Below the pieces are notes generated by a model. That model was not told the DNA's origin. It searched no databases and saw nothing but the letters and a program-made list of their open reading frames with translations. Position numbers and translations under genes: made by a program. Source: CBFDCQ01 sp965603355 (GTDB lineage: Bacteria; Hydrogenedentota; CAZGCA01; CBFDCQ01). Taken from it: a DNA stretch of 38,241 nt. The DNA lies in the NCBI GenBank assembly GCA_965603355.1, contig CBFDCQ010000027.1, positions 1-38,241 of the forward strand, in the 5' to 3' direction. Shown here piece after piece: positions 15,434-22,933 of the stretch; position 1 is the stretch's first letter; each line of letters starts with the position of its first letter.

Positions 15434-15922
15434 TCAGGCCGTACCTCCTAGAAGATGTCCCATCAAACCCGCGAAACAAGATTCTATTGCGTTCAAGCAC
15501 CCACTGTAGTCCTCGACGGAAAGACCGACCGGGTCATCTATATCACTCAGTCGAGCGTCCGAAGAGAACTCTCCGAGCAGGAACGTTTTCTCTTCTACGT
15601 CCGGTCCCAGACTGGCGATCGCGCATACGTGCGCGAGGGTCATCCCCAGTACAACAGTTGCCTCCTCAACCAGACTTCTGTCAAGCAGCGTGGCACGATG
15701 CCCCGATGCGTCTATACCATGCTCTTGGAGCACCAGCAGCGCATTTTCTGTAGGCGCGGCACCGTCAAACGCTGCTACACCCGCCGAAGAAACCGTCACC
15801 TGCGCCAACTCATTGCGTTCGGCGAAGTCCCGGAACGTCCATTCCGCCATCACGCTCCGGCACTGGTTGGCGGTGCATACAAACAGTACGTGCTTTGTTC
15901 CGGTGTCGCTCGTCAGTTTCAA
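15434..15922 (-). CDS. Low-molecular-weight protein phosphatase (YwlE-like position)
   Basis: The P-loop CTANQCRS holds the nucleophile Cys16 and Arg22 (C-x5-R-S), and IDDP with Asp130 is the general acid, so the phosphatase site is complete. Gene order (tsaC, phosphatase, rpiB, glyA) is that of Bacillus ywlC-ywlE-ywlF-glyA, where YwlE is a protein-arginine phosphatase. In YwlE the loop reads CTGNTCRS and Thr at the fifth place favours phosphoarginine; tyrosine phosphatases have Ile or similar. Here it is Gln, so specificity is open. The start overlaps the fusion gene's stop by 4 bases. Confidence 0.9.
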   Translation of the reverse strand: MKLTSDTGTKHVLFVCTANQCRSVMAEWTFRDFAERNELAQVTVSSAGVAAFDGAAPTENALLVLQEHGIDASGHRATLLDRSLVEEATVVLGMTLAHVCAIASLGPDVEEKTFLLGEFSSDARLSDIDDPVGLSVEDYSGCLNAIESCFAGLMGHLLGGTA

Positions 15923-17223
15923 CCCCCAAGCGCCTTCTCGCCGAGAACAGTCCTGATGCGCTCCTCGGCGATAACGCCTTGTCTCGTCACTTCCACGGCG
16001 CCCGACGTCACATCCACAACTGTGGAACCCGTCTCGGCCGCTAATTTGCCACAGTCCAACACGAGCGACAGGAAACTGCCCAGAGCCGCCACGATCTCCC
16101 CGGCGGTCGTGGCCGGCGGCTGACCCGCCACGTTCGCGCTAGTCGCGGTCAACGGCACGTCGGCAGCCTCGCATATAGCTCTTGCAAGCCGACAATCCGG
16201 CACCCTTACGCCTATCTTGCCGGTGTCGCCGGTGAGCGCTGACGGCAGGCTGCCCGACGCCTCAACCAATAACGTGAGCGGCCCCGGCCAAAACGCCTCC
16301 ATCAGCCGCTCGGAGGCACCGTTCAGCTCCCGGGTCAGCGACCGAGCTCGCTCGACCGAATCGACGATGACGGATATCGGTTTTCCCGCCGGTCGCCTCT
16401 TTACGTCGGCCAATCTGTCCGTGCTGGCGGCGTCCAGAGCATTCGCACCCAGACCGTAAAGCGTGTCCGTAGGGTAGCCTATGAGCTTACCCGCCAGAAT
16501 TAACCGAGCTGCCGCCGCGACAACTTGAGCAGACGGAGCCGACACATCTGCGCACATGATCTTGCAGCCGGCGCCGACTTCCCCATCGAGACTGTCGTTC
16601 TCAAGGCCATGCGCGAGAAGGAAGTCGCGCGCCTTGCGCAGAGCTTTCGCGCGATGGCTTATCCGGCTCTTTACCTCCTCGCCAAGCTCGCCGAAAGTCC
16701 GTTCAAAACCGTCTGGGACAAAGACCGGATCGTACCCGAAACCGTAGCTGCCGCGTGCGGATCGCGCGATAATACCCGCGCATTCATCTCTGAATACATA
16801 TGAACTGCCGCCCGGATCGACACACACGACAACGCACACGAATCGCGCCCGACGACGCTCTCCCTCGGGGACGTCCTTCAGGAGAGTCAGTAACGCCTCG
16901 TTCTTCTCCGCGTACGATGAGGTCGGTCCCGCAAATCGCGCGCTACGGACCCCCGGTCTGCCGTCGAGATGTGCAACCTCGAGACCGGAATCATCCGCCA
17001 GCGCGGCGAGCCCGGTCAGCGCGTGGAAGTGCCGCGCCTTCTCCAAACCATTTTCCTCGTAACTCGCCCAGTCCTCGCACGGGGACGGCAAACCGCCCAG
17101 ATCGCGCGGCGTAAGCAACTCCAGCCCAACACCGCCCAGAGCCGCCATAATCTCCCGGCATTTGCCCTCATTGTTGCTTGCTATGAGCAGCCTCAACCGT
17201 CGGTTCTCCGACACCCAGGGCAC
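15919..17223 (-). CDS. Fusion of RdgB-type dITP/XTP pyrophosphatase and TsaC/Sua5-type threonylcarbamoyl-AMP synthase
   Basis: Residues 1-205 are a complete Ham1/RdgB enzyme: LLIASNNEGK (12-21), ALADDSGLEV (75-84), GFGYDPVF (161-168) and SHRAKAL (189-195). It would remove deaminated purine nucleotides. After a short linker, residues about 225-430 are a YrdC/TsaC domain: AGKLIGYPTDTLYGLG (244-259), KRRPAGKPISVIV (275-287) and TSANVAGQPP. This domain makes the activated precursor of the t6A37 tRNA modification. The frame is continuous without a stop. A Met at residue 223 could start a separate TsaC, but no good ribosome site precedes it. The 5' end overlaps rph by 56 bases; a GTG at 17214 would shorten the overlap. 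The C-terminal DHBP-type extension of Sua5 is absent. Confidence 0.92.
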   Translation of the reverse strand: MPWVSENRRLRLLIASNNEGKCREIMAALGGVGLELLTPRDLGGLPSPCEDWASYEENGLEKARHFHALTGLAALADDSGLEVAHLDGRPGVRSARFAGPTSSYAEKNEALLTLLKDVPEGERRRARFVCVVVCVDPGGSSYVFRDECAGIIARSARGSYGFGYDPVFVPDGFERTFGELGEEVKSRISHRAKALRKARDFLLAHGLENDSLDGEVGAGCKIMCADVSAPSAQVVAAAARLILAGKLIGYPTDTLYGLGANALDAASTDRLADVKRRPAGKPISVIVDSVERARSLTRELNGASERLMEAFWPGPLTLLVEASGSLPSALTGDTGKIGVRVPDCRLARAICEAADVPLTATSANVAGQPPATTAGEIVAALGSFLSLVLDCGKLAAETGSTVVDVTSGAVEVTRQGVIAEERIRTVLGEKALGG

Positions 17224-17923
17224 GTTTCTGCAGCCCGATCAACTTCTGAATCGCCGACGACGACGTAGCAACCAACTGGTCAAGGGTCTCCTTCGAGAAT
17301 CGGCTGTCTTCGCCGGAAACTTGAACCTCTATGAACCGGCCGTCGTCCGCCATGACGACGTTCAGGTCGACTTCGCACATGCTGTCCTCGCCATAACACA
17401 TATCGAGCAGAGGTTCGCCGCGTACGATCCCTGCGCTTATGCCGGCGCAGAAGGCGTTTATCGGCCAGTGCTCAACCAAACCATTGCGCTTGAGACCCGA
17501 CACCGCGTCGTAAAGCGCAACAAACGCTCCCGTTACGGACGCGGTCCGCGTACCTCCGTCCGCCTGCAGCACGTCACAATCGAGCACGATGGTTCGCTCG
17601 CCCAGGAACCCCCTTTCCACAATCGCTCGTAAACATCGTCCTATCAACCGCTGTATCTCGAGCGATCTTGCGTTGCCGCGACCGCGCGCGACATCTCTCT
17701 GGACCCTCTGCGCGCAAGCTCGGGGCAGCATCGCATACTCTGCCGTCACCCAACCCTCGCCCTTGTCCCTGAGGAATAGCGGCACTCTGTTCTCGACAGT
17801 AGCTGTGCAGAGGACCCTCGTGTCGCCAATCTCGATCAGGGCGGATCCCTCCGCGAATTTCATGACGTTACGCGTGATTTTGACGCGTCTCATCTGGTTG
17901 TTTAGCCTGTTGTCGTGTCGCAT
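17168..17923 (-). CDS. rph: Ribonuclease PH
   Basis: RNase PH is a phosphorolytic 3'-5' exonuclease that trims tRNA 3' ends. The family start (MRxDxRxxxQxRxVKI) is matched by MRHDNRLNNQMRRVKI, which supports the ATG at 17923. Further landmarks are VLCTATVENRVP, GWVTAEYAMLPRA, IQRLIGRCLRAIV and LDCDVLQADGGTRTASVTGAF. Length (251) is normal. It begins six bases after the ctpA stop and its 3' end overlaps the rdgB-tsaC fusion. The rph-rdgB pairing is common in bacteria. Confidence 0.97.
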   Translation of the reverse strand: MRHDNRLNNQMRRVKITRNVMKFAEGSALIEIGDTRVLCTATVENRVPLFLRDKGEGWVTAEYAMLPRACAQRVQRDVARGRGNARSLEIQRLIGRCLRAIVERGFLGERTIVLDCDVLQADGGTRTASVTGAFVALYDAVSGLKRNGLVEHWPINAFCAGISAGIVRGEPLLDMCYGEDSMCEVDLNVVMADDGRFIEVQVSGEDSRFSKETLDQLVATSSSAIQKLIGLQKRALGVGEPTVEAAHSKQQ

Positions 17924-17929
17924 GACGGC

Positions 17930-19297
17930 TCACATTGTCTCTTCAGCGGCAATCGCCTCTTGTTCTTCCTCCGGTTTCTCTTGACTGGCAAGGATCACGT
18001 AACCGCGAAGCACGGTCTTTGCCTCTTTGAGCTGTATGTCATCCACTTTCTCCTCGGGCGAGTCGGGGGACACAGCCTCTGCAGTGACAACATCCCTGTC
18101 GTCAGGAAGCTGTCGGCGCAGCGCATAATAGTCCTTCTCCGGCAGAATGACCGGGATATCCGGTTGAACGCCTACGCCGCTCAACCGTTTCTCCCTGGGC
18201 GTATAGTAGTACGCCGTAGTGATCTTCAGCGCCGACTCGCCGGGCAAGGGGCTGACCATCTGAACGGAGCTTTTCCCGTAGGTCGTCGTCCCTACAACTA
18301 TGGCTCTGTTATGATCCTGCAGGGCGCCGGTGACGATCTCAGAACCGCTTGCGCTGTCCTTGTTCACGAGAACCGCCATCGGGCACTCTTCCTTCGTCAG
18401 AAGAGGTTCACGATTCGATCTGTACGTCATACGTTGATCCGGCTCTCTGTCCTTCTTGGTCGACACTATCACATCGCCCTTCGGCAGAAAGAGGTCCGCT
18501 ACGTTGGCCGCCGTGCTCAAAAGCCCACCCGGGTTGTAACGTAAATCGAGCACGAGCGCTTTCATACCGTTATCTTTCAGCTCGGTGATCTTGCTCGTCA
18601 ACTCTTCGGTGCTGCTCTCCTTGAAATCAGCAAGTCGGATGTATCCGATTCCGTCATCGCTCATTTCCGCGTGGGGCACACTCAGCAAAGGTATCTTCGC
18701 GCGTTCGAGCTCGACATCAAACTCAGACGTTCTTGCGTCCTCGGCTGACTCGCCGACAATTCGCTGCATGGTGAGTGTTACTTTGGTGCCGCGCGGCCCC
18801 TTGATCTTGTCGACTGCGTCGTCCTGCGACATGCCTTCCGTGGTTTCGCCGCCCACCTTGATTATCGCGTCGCCCTCCATGATGTCGCTTCGAAACGCCG
18901 GCGTGCCCGGAAACACCTTCCGCACAACCAGAGGGTTGCCAAGGGATATCGGCGCCCAAGGTCTCTTGGGAACCTGCAGCTGTATGCCGACACCCTCATA
19001 CTCACCCCTGGTCTCGTCCATGAGACGAGTGTGCAAACTTCGGGTCATATACGCGCTGTGCTGGTCGAGCGAGCCGAGCATGCCGTAAAGCGCGCCTCGG
19101 ATCAGCTTATCGCTCGAAACCTCGCTCACGTATTCCCTCTGGACGATGTCGAGCGCCATGCTGAATATCTCCAGCGACTCGTAGACATCGTCGTCCGCCG
19201 TGGCAAAGATGCGTCCCTGAAACATGTTTGCCACCAGCATCAGTATGGCCGCAAGTGCCACGGCCAGGCTAATGAATTCTCGCTTGCTGTTCCTCAT
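17930..19297 (-). CDS. ctpA: C-terminal processing protease (S41 family, CtpA/Prc-like)
   Basis: The ATG at 19297 has GAGAGGAG six bases upstream and gives 455 residues, beginning with a membrane-spanning or signal segment (SLAVALAAILMLVANMF). A PDZ domain (about 100-200) with LQVPK, VFPGTPAFRSDIMEGDAIIKVGG and GPRGTKV follows. The S41 core has VLDLRYNPGG, the catalytic Ser in DSASGSEIVTG and the Lys in TYGKSSVQ, so the Ser-Lys dyad is present. These proteases cleave C-terminal tails of periplasmic or cell-wall proteins. The C-terminal 60 residues are acidic and Glu-rich. It is the first gene of the long minus-strand block and has its own promoter candidate. Confidence 0.95.
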   Translation of the reverse strand: MRNSKREFISLAVALAAILMLVANMFQGRIFATADDDVYESLEIFSMALDIVQREYVSEVSSDKLIRGALYGMLGSLDQHSAYMTRSLHTRLMDETRGEYEGVGIQLQVPKRPWAPISLGNPLVVRKVFPGTPAFRSDIMEGDAIIKVGGETTEGMSQDDAVDKIKGPRGTKVTLTMQRIVGESAEDARTSEFDVELERAKIPLLSVPHAEMSDDGIGYIRLADFKESSTEELTSKITELKDNGMKALVLDLRYNPGGLLSTAANVADLFLPKGDVIVSTKKDREPDQRMTYRSNREPLLTKEECPMAVLVNKDSASGSEIVTGALQDHNRAIVVGTTTYGKSSVQMVSPLPGESALKITTAYYYTPREKRLSGVGVQPDIPVILPEKDYYALRRQLPDDRDVVTAEAVSPDSPEEKVDDIQLKEAKTVLRGYVILASQEKPEEEQEAIAAEETM

Positions 19298-19406
19298 TAA
19301 ACGCTCCTCTCTCCAAGTCGAATTCTCGAACAACTCGGCCCTGATAAGCAGAGTCTCCTGTCCATTCCTACATAGCTGTAACCCGACATACTTAACATCA
19401 GCCTAA

Positions 19407-19435
19407 ATGTTACCAGATTTCGGCGCAAAAGTAAA
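19407..19435 (-). promoter_or_regulatory. Promoter candidate for the ctpA block
   Basis: On the minus strand TTTACT (19430-19435), 17 bases and TAACAT (19407-19412) lie about 110 bases upstream of ctpA. It is the best match in the divergent gap and would drive the whole minus-strand block. Confidence 0.45.
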
Positions 19436-19471
19436 TCAGCCGCCCGCGAAATCGGGCAAATCACAGCCCAC

Positions 19472-19500
19472 TTGAAACGGAATGCCTGAGATGATATAAT
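19472..19500 (+). promoter_or_regulatory. Strong sigma70-type promoter for rpmE-prfA
   Basis: TTGAAA (19472-19477), a 17-base spacer and a perfect TATAAT (19495-19500). Transcription would start near 19507, about 45 bases before the rpmE start. Confidence 0.8.
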
Positions 19501-19551
19501 GTGGGCGTGGTTCCATAATGACAACGATAGGTCCAGTGGAGGTGAACAAGA

Positions 19552-19785
19552 TTGCGTAAGGGAATACATCCAGAGTATCACGAGACCGATGTCGTGTGCG
19601 CGTGCGGCAACGTTATCCCGACAAGGTCAACAAAGAAGGGGATTCGCGTCGAGATATGCTCTAACTGTCACCCGTTCTTCACCGGTAAACAGAAGCTTGT
19701 GGACACGGAGGGACGTGTCGAGAGGTTCAAGAGACGCTACGCGAAGCGCGCCCAGAGTACCGAGGAGCCGCAGGAATCCTCTTAG
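19552..19785 (+). CDS. rpmE: Ribosomal protein L31 (zinc-binding type)
   Basis: The product starts MRKGIHPEYHETDVVCACG and carries the four zinc Cys residues (16, 18, 36, 39) of the C+ type of L31, with NCHPFFTGKQKLVDTEGRVERF. The start codon is TTG with a near-perfect GGAGGTGA seven bases upstream (19538-19545). The tail after residue 65 is slightly extended (AQSTEEPQESS). L31 sits at the subunit interface. The order rpmE-prfA-prmC is common in bacteria. Confidence 0.97.
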   Translation: MRKGIHPEYHETDVVCACGNVIPTRSTKKGIRVEICSNCHPFFTGKQKLVDTEGRVERFKRRYAKRAQSTEEPQESS

Positions 19786-19802
19786 CTAGCCTGCAATTGT
19801 CG

Positions 19803-19833
19803 CCGGGAGAGGCCGACTGAGGTCTCGTCCCGG
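19803..19833 (+). terminator. Hairpin between rpmE and prfA, possible weak terminator
   Basis: CCGGGAGAGGCC (19803-19814) pairs with 19821-19833 across a 6-base loop, with one bulge and one G-T pair. No T run follows, so it may be an attenuator or an RNA-processing site that sets the rpmE to prfA ratio. Confidence 0.4.
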
Positions 19834-19910
19834 GTCTCGCCCGTATTCTCAATTCAAAGCTCTGGCAAAACCGAGAGAACGCGGGTTAGTAGTGGGCAAG
19901 AGGGCGTCAG

Positions 19911-21005
19911 ATGTCGGTATCGGAACAAAAAGAGTCTGAACTCATCCAGAAGCTCGCGGGTATGGCGGAAGAGTACGACCGTCTCACGAACCTGATGGCG
20001 GATCCCGCCGTGACCGGCGACCCTCATCAGTACCGCAAGCACGCATCGGCCCGCGCGGCCATCGAGAGAACCGTGCAGAAGTACCGCGAGTACGAGGGCT
20101 TGAAGCGCGAGCTCGACGATACTGAGGAGATGCTCCGCGAGGAGAAGGAAACCGACATTATCGCTCTGGCCGAGGAGGAGAAGAAAAGCCTCTCCGAGCA
20201 GCTTTCAAAGGTGGTTGAGGAACTGCGCGAGATGCTCGTCCCGCGCGATCCCAGAGACGACAGCAACGTCGTGATGGAGATACGCGCCGGCGTCGGCGGC
20301 GACGAGGCCGGCCTTTTCGCGGGCGACCTGTTCAGGATGTACGAGCGGTATATCGACTCGAAAGGGTGGCGAATCGACATCATCAACAGCCACCCGGGAG
20401 AGATGGGCGGGTTCAAGGAGATAGAGTTCCTCGTCGAGGGCAAGAGCGTGTACCGGCAACTGAAGTTCGAGAGCGGCGTGCACAGGGTACAGCGCGTGCC
20501 CGAGACCGAAGCCAGCGGACGTATACACACTTCCGCCGTTACCGTGGCGGTCCTGCCCGAACCGGAAGGTGTCGAGGTCGAGATTGACAAGAAGGATATC
20601 AAGCGAGAGGTGTTCCGTTCATCGGGGCCTGGCGGTCAAAACGTCAATAAGGTCTCTTCCGCAGTGAGATTGACACACATACCCACCGGCATCCTCGCCT
20701 CGTGCCAGGACGAACAGTCGCAGCACAAGAACTACGCAAAGGCGCTCCGCGTGCTCCGGGCGAGGATTCTCGACAAGCTGCAGAGCGAGCAGGAAGCGGA
20801 GCTCTCGCGCGAGAGAAAGAGCCAGGTGCGATCAGGCGATAGAAGCGAGAAGGTCAGAACGTATAACTTCCCGCAGAACCGTCTCAGCGACCACAGGATC
20901 GGGCTTACGCTGCACAAGCTCGAAAGGATAATGGATGGAGACGTACAAGGGCTGATCGACGCGCTTGAGGCCGCCGAACGTCAAGAGCTCGCCGCCACAC
21001 TGTAA
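19911..21005 (+). CDS. prfA: Peptide chain release factor 1
   Basis: RF1 reads UAA and UAG and releases the peptide. The GGQ motif is at 241-243 (SSGPGGQNVNKVSSAVRLTHIPTG). The codon-recognition motif P-x-T is PET at 197-199 (RVPETEASGRIHTSAVTVAVLPE), which marks RF1 rather than RF2 (SPF). The long N-terminal coiled region is present and length (364) is normal. The sequence after GGQ (NVNKVSSAVR) differs from the common HVNTTDSAVR. Its GGQ Gln would be methylated by PrmC, encoded next. Confidence 0.97.
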   Translation: MSVSEQKESELIQKLAGMAEEYDRLTNLMADPAVTGDPHQYRKHASARAAIERTVQKYREYEGLKRELDDTEEMLREEKETDIIALAEEEKKSLSEQLSKVVEELREMLVPRDPRDDSNVVMEIRAGVGGDEAGLFAGDLFRMYERYIDSKGWRIDIINSHPGEMGGFKEIEFLVEGKSVYRQLKFESGVHRVQRVPETEASGRIHTSAVTVAVLPEPEGVEVEIDKKDIKREVFRSSGPGGQNVNKVSSAVRLTHIPTGILASCQDEQSQHKNYAKALRVLRARILDKLQSEQEAELSRERKSQVRSGDRSEKVRTYNFPQNRLSDHRIGLTLHKLERIMDGDVQGLIDALEAAERQELAATL

Positions 21006-21080
21006 TCATATGCCGGAGAGACTCTTTCCCCGATTCAATGGGACACAATCGTAAAGGCACGAGAATCCGCGCAAACATTA

Positions 21081-21157
21081 GGTAGGTCGGGCATCTTGCC
21101 CGACAGAATCAAGCCCGGGAACACTCCAGGAAGGCGGGCAGGATGCCCGCCCTACCT
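21081..21157. repeat. Paired REP-like hairpin units between prfA and prmC
   Basis: GGTAGG opens and CCTACC closes the element. Inside are two stem-loops, GTCGGGC-ATCTT-GCCCGAC and GGCGGGC-AGGAT-GCCCGCC, and the two halves also pair with each other. The arms differ between units but each remains self-complementary. The unit sits in the 205-base gap before prmC and has no coding content. Confidence 0.8.
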
Positions 21158-21210
21158 GTGTTAGGGGCCGACGGTCGCGGCACCAAGCGGCGGGCGAAAG
21201 CTGACCATAT

Positions 21211-22125
21211 ATGAGCCTACCACCGCAATTCAGGCACGAAGCTCCTCACGTTTTCGAGGCCGTGGACTGGGCGGTGAAATTGTTGAGTTCGGTCGGGATT
21301 GACGACGCGCGGATAGACGCGGAAGCCCTGCTCGGATTCGTCACGGGGCGCGATCGCGCCCAGCTCTATGCGCGGTTCCGCGAGAAGCTTGACCCCGCCC
21401 ACTGGCACAGCTACCAGACCTTCGTCCAGCGCCGCGCCAGGCGCGAGCCCTTGGCCTACATCACCGGTATCAAGGAGTTCATGTCGCTGCAGTTCGAGGT
21501 CACCCGCGACGTCCTGATCCCTCGTCCCGAAACGGAGCTTCTGGCAGAGTTCTGTATCCAATTCCTGAAAGACAGGGTAGGGGAAGACCGCGCTGCGGCG
21601 CAAACCGTGCTCGATATCGGCACCGGCAGCGGGTGCCTGGCCGTCACCATCGCGAAACACGTTCCGGAGGCCGTCGTTTACGCGTCGGACATCTCGGAAA
21701 CCGCGCTCGCTGTTGCGGCGCGAAATGCGGAGCACCACGGAGTCGCCGAACGAGTCCGGTTCCGATGCGGCGACCTTTATAAGGCCTTTGCCCAAGATGA
21801 CTTACAGGGGAAAGTTAATCTGATTGTCTCGAACCCTCCTTACGTCTCCCGCGCGGAACTGGATGAGCTGCAGCCCGAGATCAGGGACTTCGAACCGGAA
21901 TTCGCATACTATTCAGGGGAAGAAAACCTGGCGTTCCACCGTCTATTAGTTGAAAGAGGTGGAGGTTTCCTGGCGGATTCTGGTGTGATGTGTATTGAAG
22001 TCGGGTTCGGGCAGGCTGCAAAGGTCCGGGAAATACTATCGTCCGACGGCCGGTACGCTGTCGTTGACACCTTGATCGATGCCGCCGGGATTGAGCGGGC
22101 GGTCGTAGCGAGGATCAAGTTGTGA
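21211..22125 (+). CDS. prmC: Peptide chain release factor N5-glutamine methyltransferase
   Basis: PrmC methylates the Gln of the GGQ motif in RF1 and RF2. The SAM-binding motif VLDIGTGSGCLAV (133-145) and the catalytic NPPY (208-211) followed by VSRAELDELQPEI are typical. The N-terminal substrate-recognition helical domain is present. Length (304) is slightly long. The ribosome site is weak. Its stop overlaps the GTG start of radC by 4 bases. Confidence 0.95.
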   Translation: MSLPPQFRHEAPHVFEAVDWAVKLLSSVGIDDARIDAEALLGFVTGRDRAQLYARFREKLDPAHWHSYQTFVQRRARREPLAYITGIKEFMSLQFEVTRDVLIPRPETELLAEFCIQFLKDRVGEDRAAAQTVLDIGTGSGCLAVTIAKHVPEAVVYASDISETALAVAARNAEHHGVAERVRFRCGDLYKAFAQDDLQGKVNLIVSNPPYVSRAELDELQPEIRDFEPEFAYYSGEENLAFHRLLVERGGGFLADSGVMCIEVGFGQAAKVREILSSDGRYAVVDTLIDAAGIERAVVARIKL

Positions 22126-22817
22126 ACGAGGATAGCGGCGGTCTTTACGTACGCGAGTTGCCGCCGGACGAGCGGCCGCGCGAACGGCTCAAGAAGCTCG
22201 GGGCGGAAGCGCTCACGACCTCGGAGCTTATCGCTATACTGTTCCGCACCGGCAGCAGGAAGAGCGGCGCGCAAGACGTCGCGCAGCGGTTGATGGCGCA
22301 GTTCGGCGACCTGGAACATCTCGCGCGGGCCAGCATCGAGGAACTGTGCAGCGTCGATGGGGTAGGGACCGTCAAGGCGCTCGAGATCAAGGCGGCTCTC
22401 GAGCTGGGCAAACGGCTTGCCGCGTACACCGGCGAGGAGAGACCGTCCGTTCGCTCACCGGAAGAGGCCAGCGCGCTGTTCATGAGCCAGTTCAAAGGCC
22501 TGGATAAAGAACATTTCCGCGCCGTCCTGCTCAACACTAAGAATCATGTCCTGAAAACGGTCGAGATATCGGTAGGCTCGCTCGATGCGAGCCTTGTGCA
22601 CCCGCGCGAATGTTTCCGCCCAGCGGTGGCCGCGAGTGCCGCGTCGATCATCCTCATGCATAACCATCCCAGCGGCGATCCCGAACCGAGCGCGGACGAT
22701 ATCAACATCACCAAGCGGCTCAAGGAAACGGGTAAGGTCCTCGGTATCGAGGTACTCGACCATATCATCTTCGGCGCCGGCAAGTACGTCAGCTTGAAGG
22801 AGAAGGGCCTCCTGTAG
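22122..22817 (+). CDS. radC: RadC-family JAB/MPN-domain protein
   Basis: The product (231 residues, GTG start) has a helix-hairpin-helix-like segment (IEELCSVDGVGTVKALEIKAALE, 72-94) and a JAMM metalloprotease-like motif HNHPSGDPEPSADD (180-193). The C-terminus KYVSLKEKGLL is the usual family end. RadC was once called a DNA repair protein, but its role is uncertain. The GTGA overlap with prmC suggests coupling. Its stop codon TAG lies inside the first base quartet of a REP-like repeat. Confidence 0.92.
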   Translation: MNEDSGGLYVRELPPDERPRERLKKLGAEALTTSELIAILFRTGSRKSGAQDVAQRLMAQFGDLEHLARASIEELCSVDGVGTVKALEIKAALELGKRLAAYTGEERPSVRSPEEASALFMSQFKGLDKEHFRAVLLNTKNHVLKTVEISVGSLDASLVHPRECFRPAVAASAASIILMHNHPSGDPEPSADDINITKRLKETGKVLGIEVLDHIIFGAGKYVSLKEKGLL

Positions 22818-22908
22818 GGGCGGTTCCCGAACCGCCCTGACAAGGTAGGCCGGGCATCCTGCCCGGCGCGGACCAGGTCAACATCGGCGGGCTGGAAGCC
22901 CGCCCTAC
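22814..22908. repeat. REP-like hairpin cluster after radC
   Basis: Three units follow each other: GGGCGGTTC-CC-GAACCGCCC, then GCCGGGC-ATCCT-GCCCGGC and GGCGGGCT-GGA-AGCCCGCC, closing with CCCTAC. All are self-complementary with different arms. The first GTAG includes the radC stop codon (22815-22817). The cluster fills most of the gap between radC and the converging HEAT gene, so it may also end transcription from both sides. Confidence 0.8.
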
Positions 22909-22933
22909 AACCGGATTCCAGAGTTCTCAGCTC

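Noticed and set aside
16550..16600. Sequencing frameshift making an artificial rdgB-tsaC fusion
   Set aside because: The frame is open with both domains complete and a normal linker. An artefact would need loss of a stop and start without damage to either domain. It cannot be fully excluded without reads.
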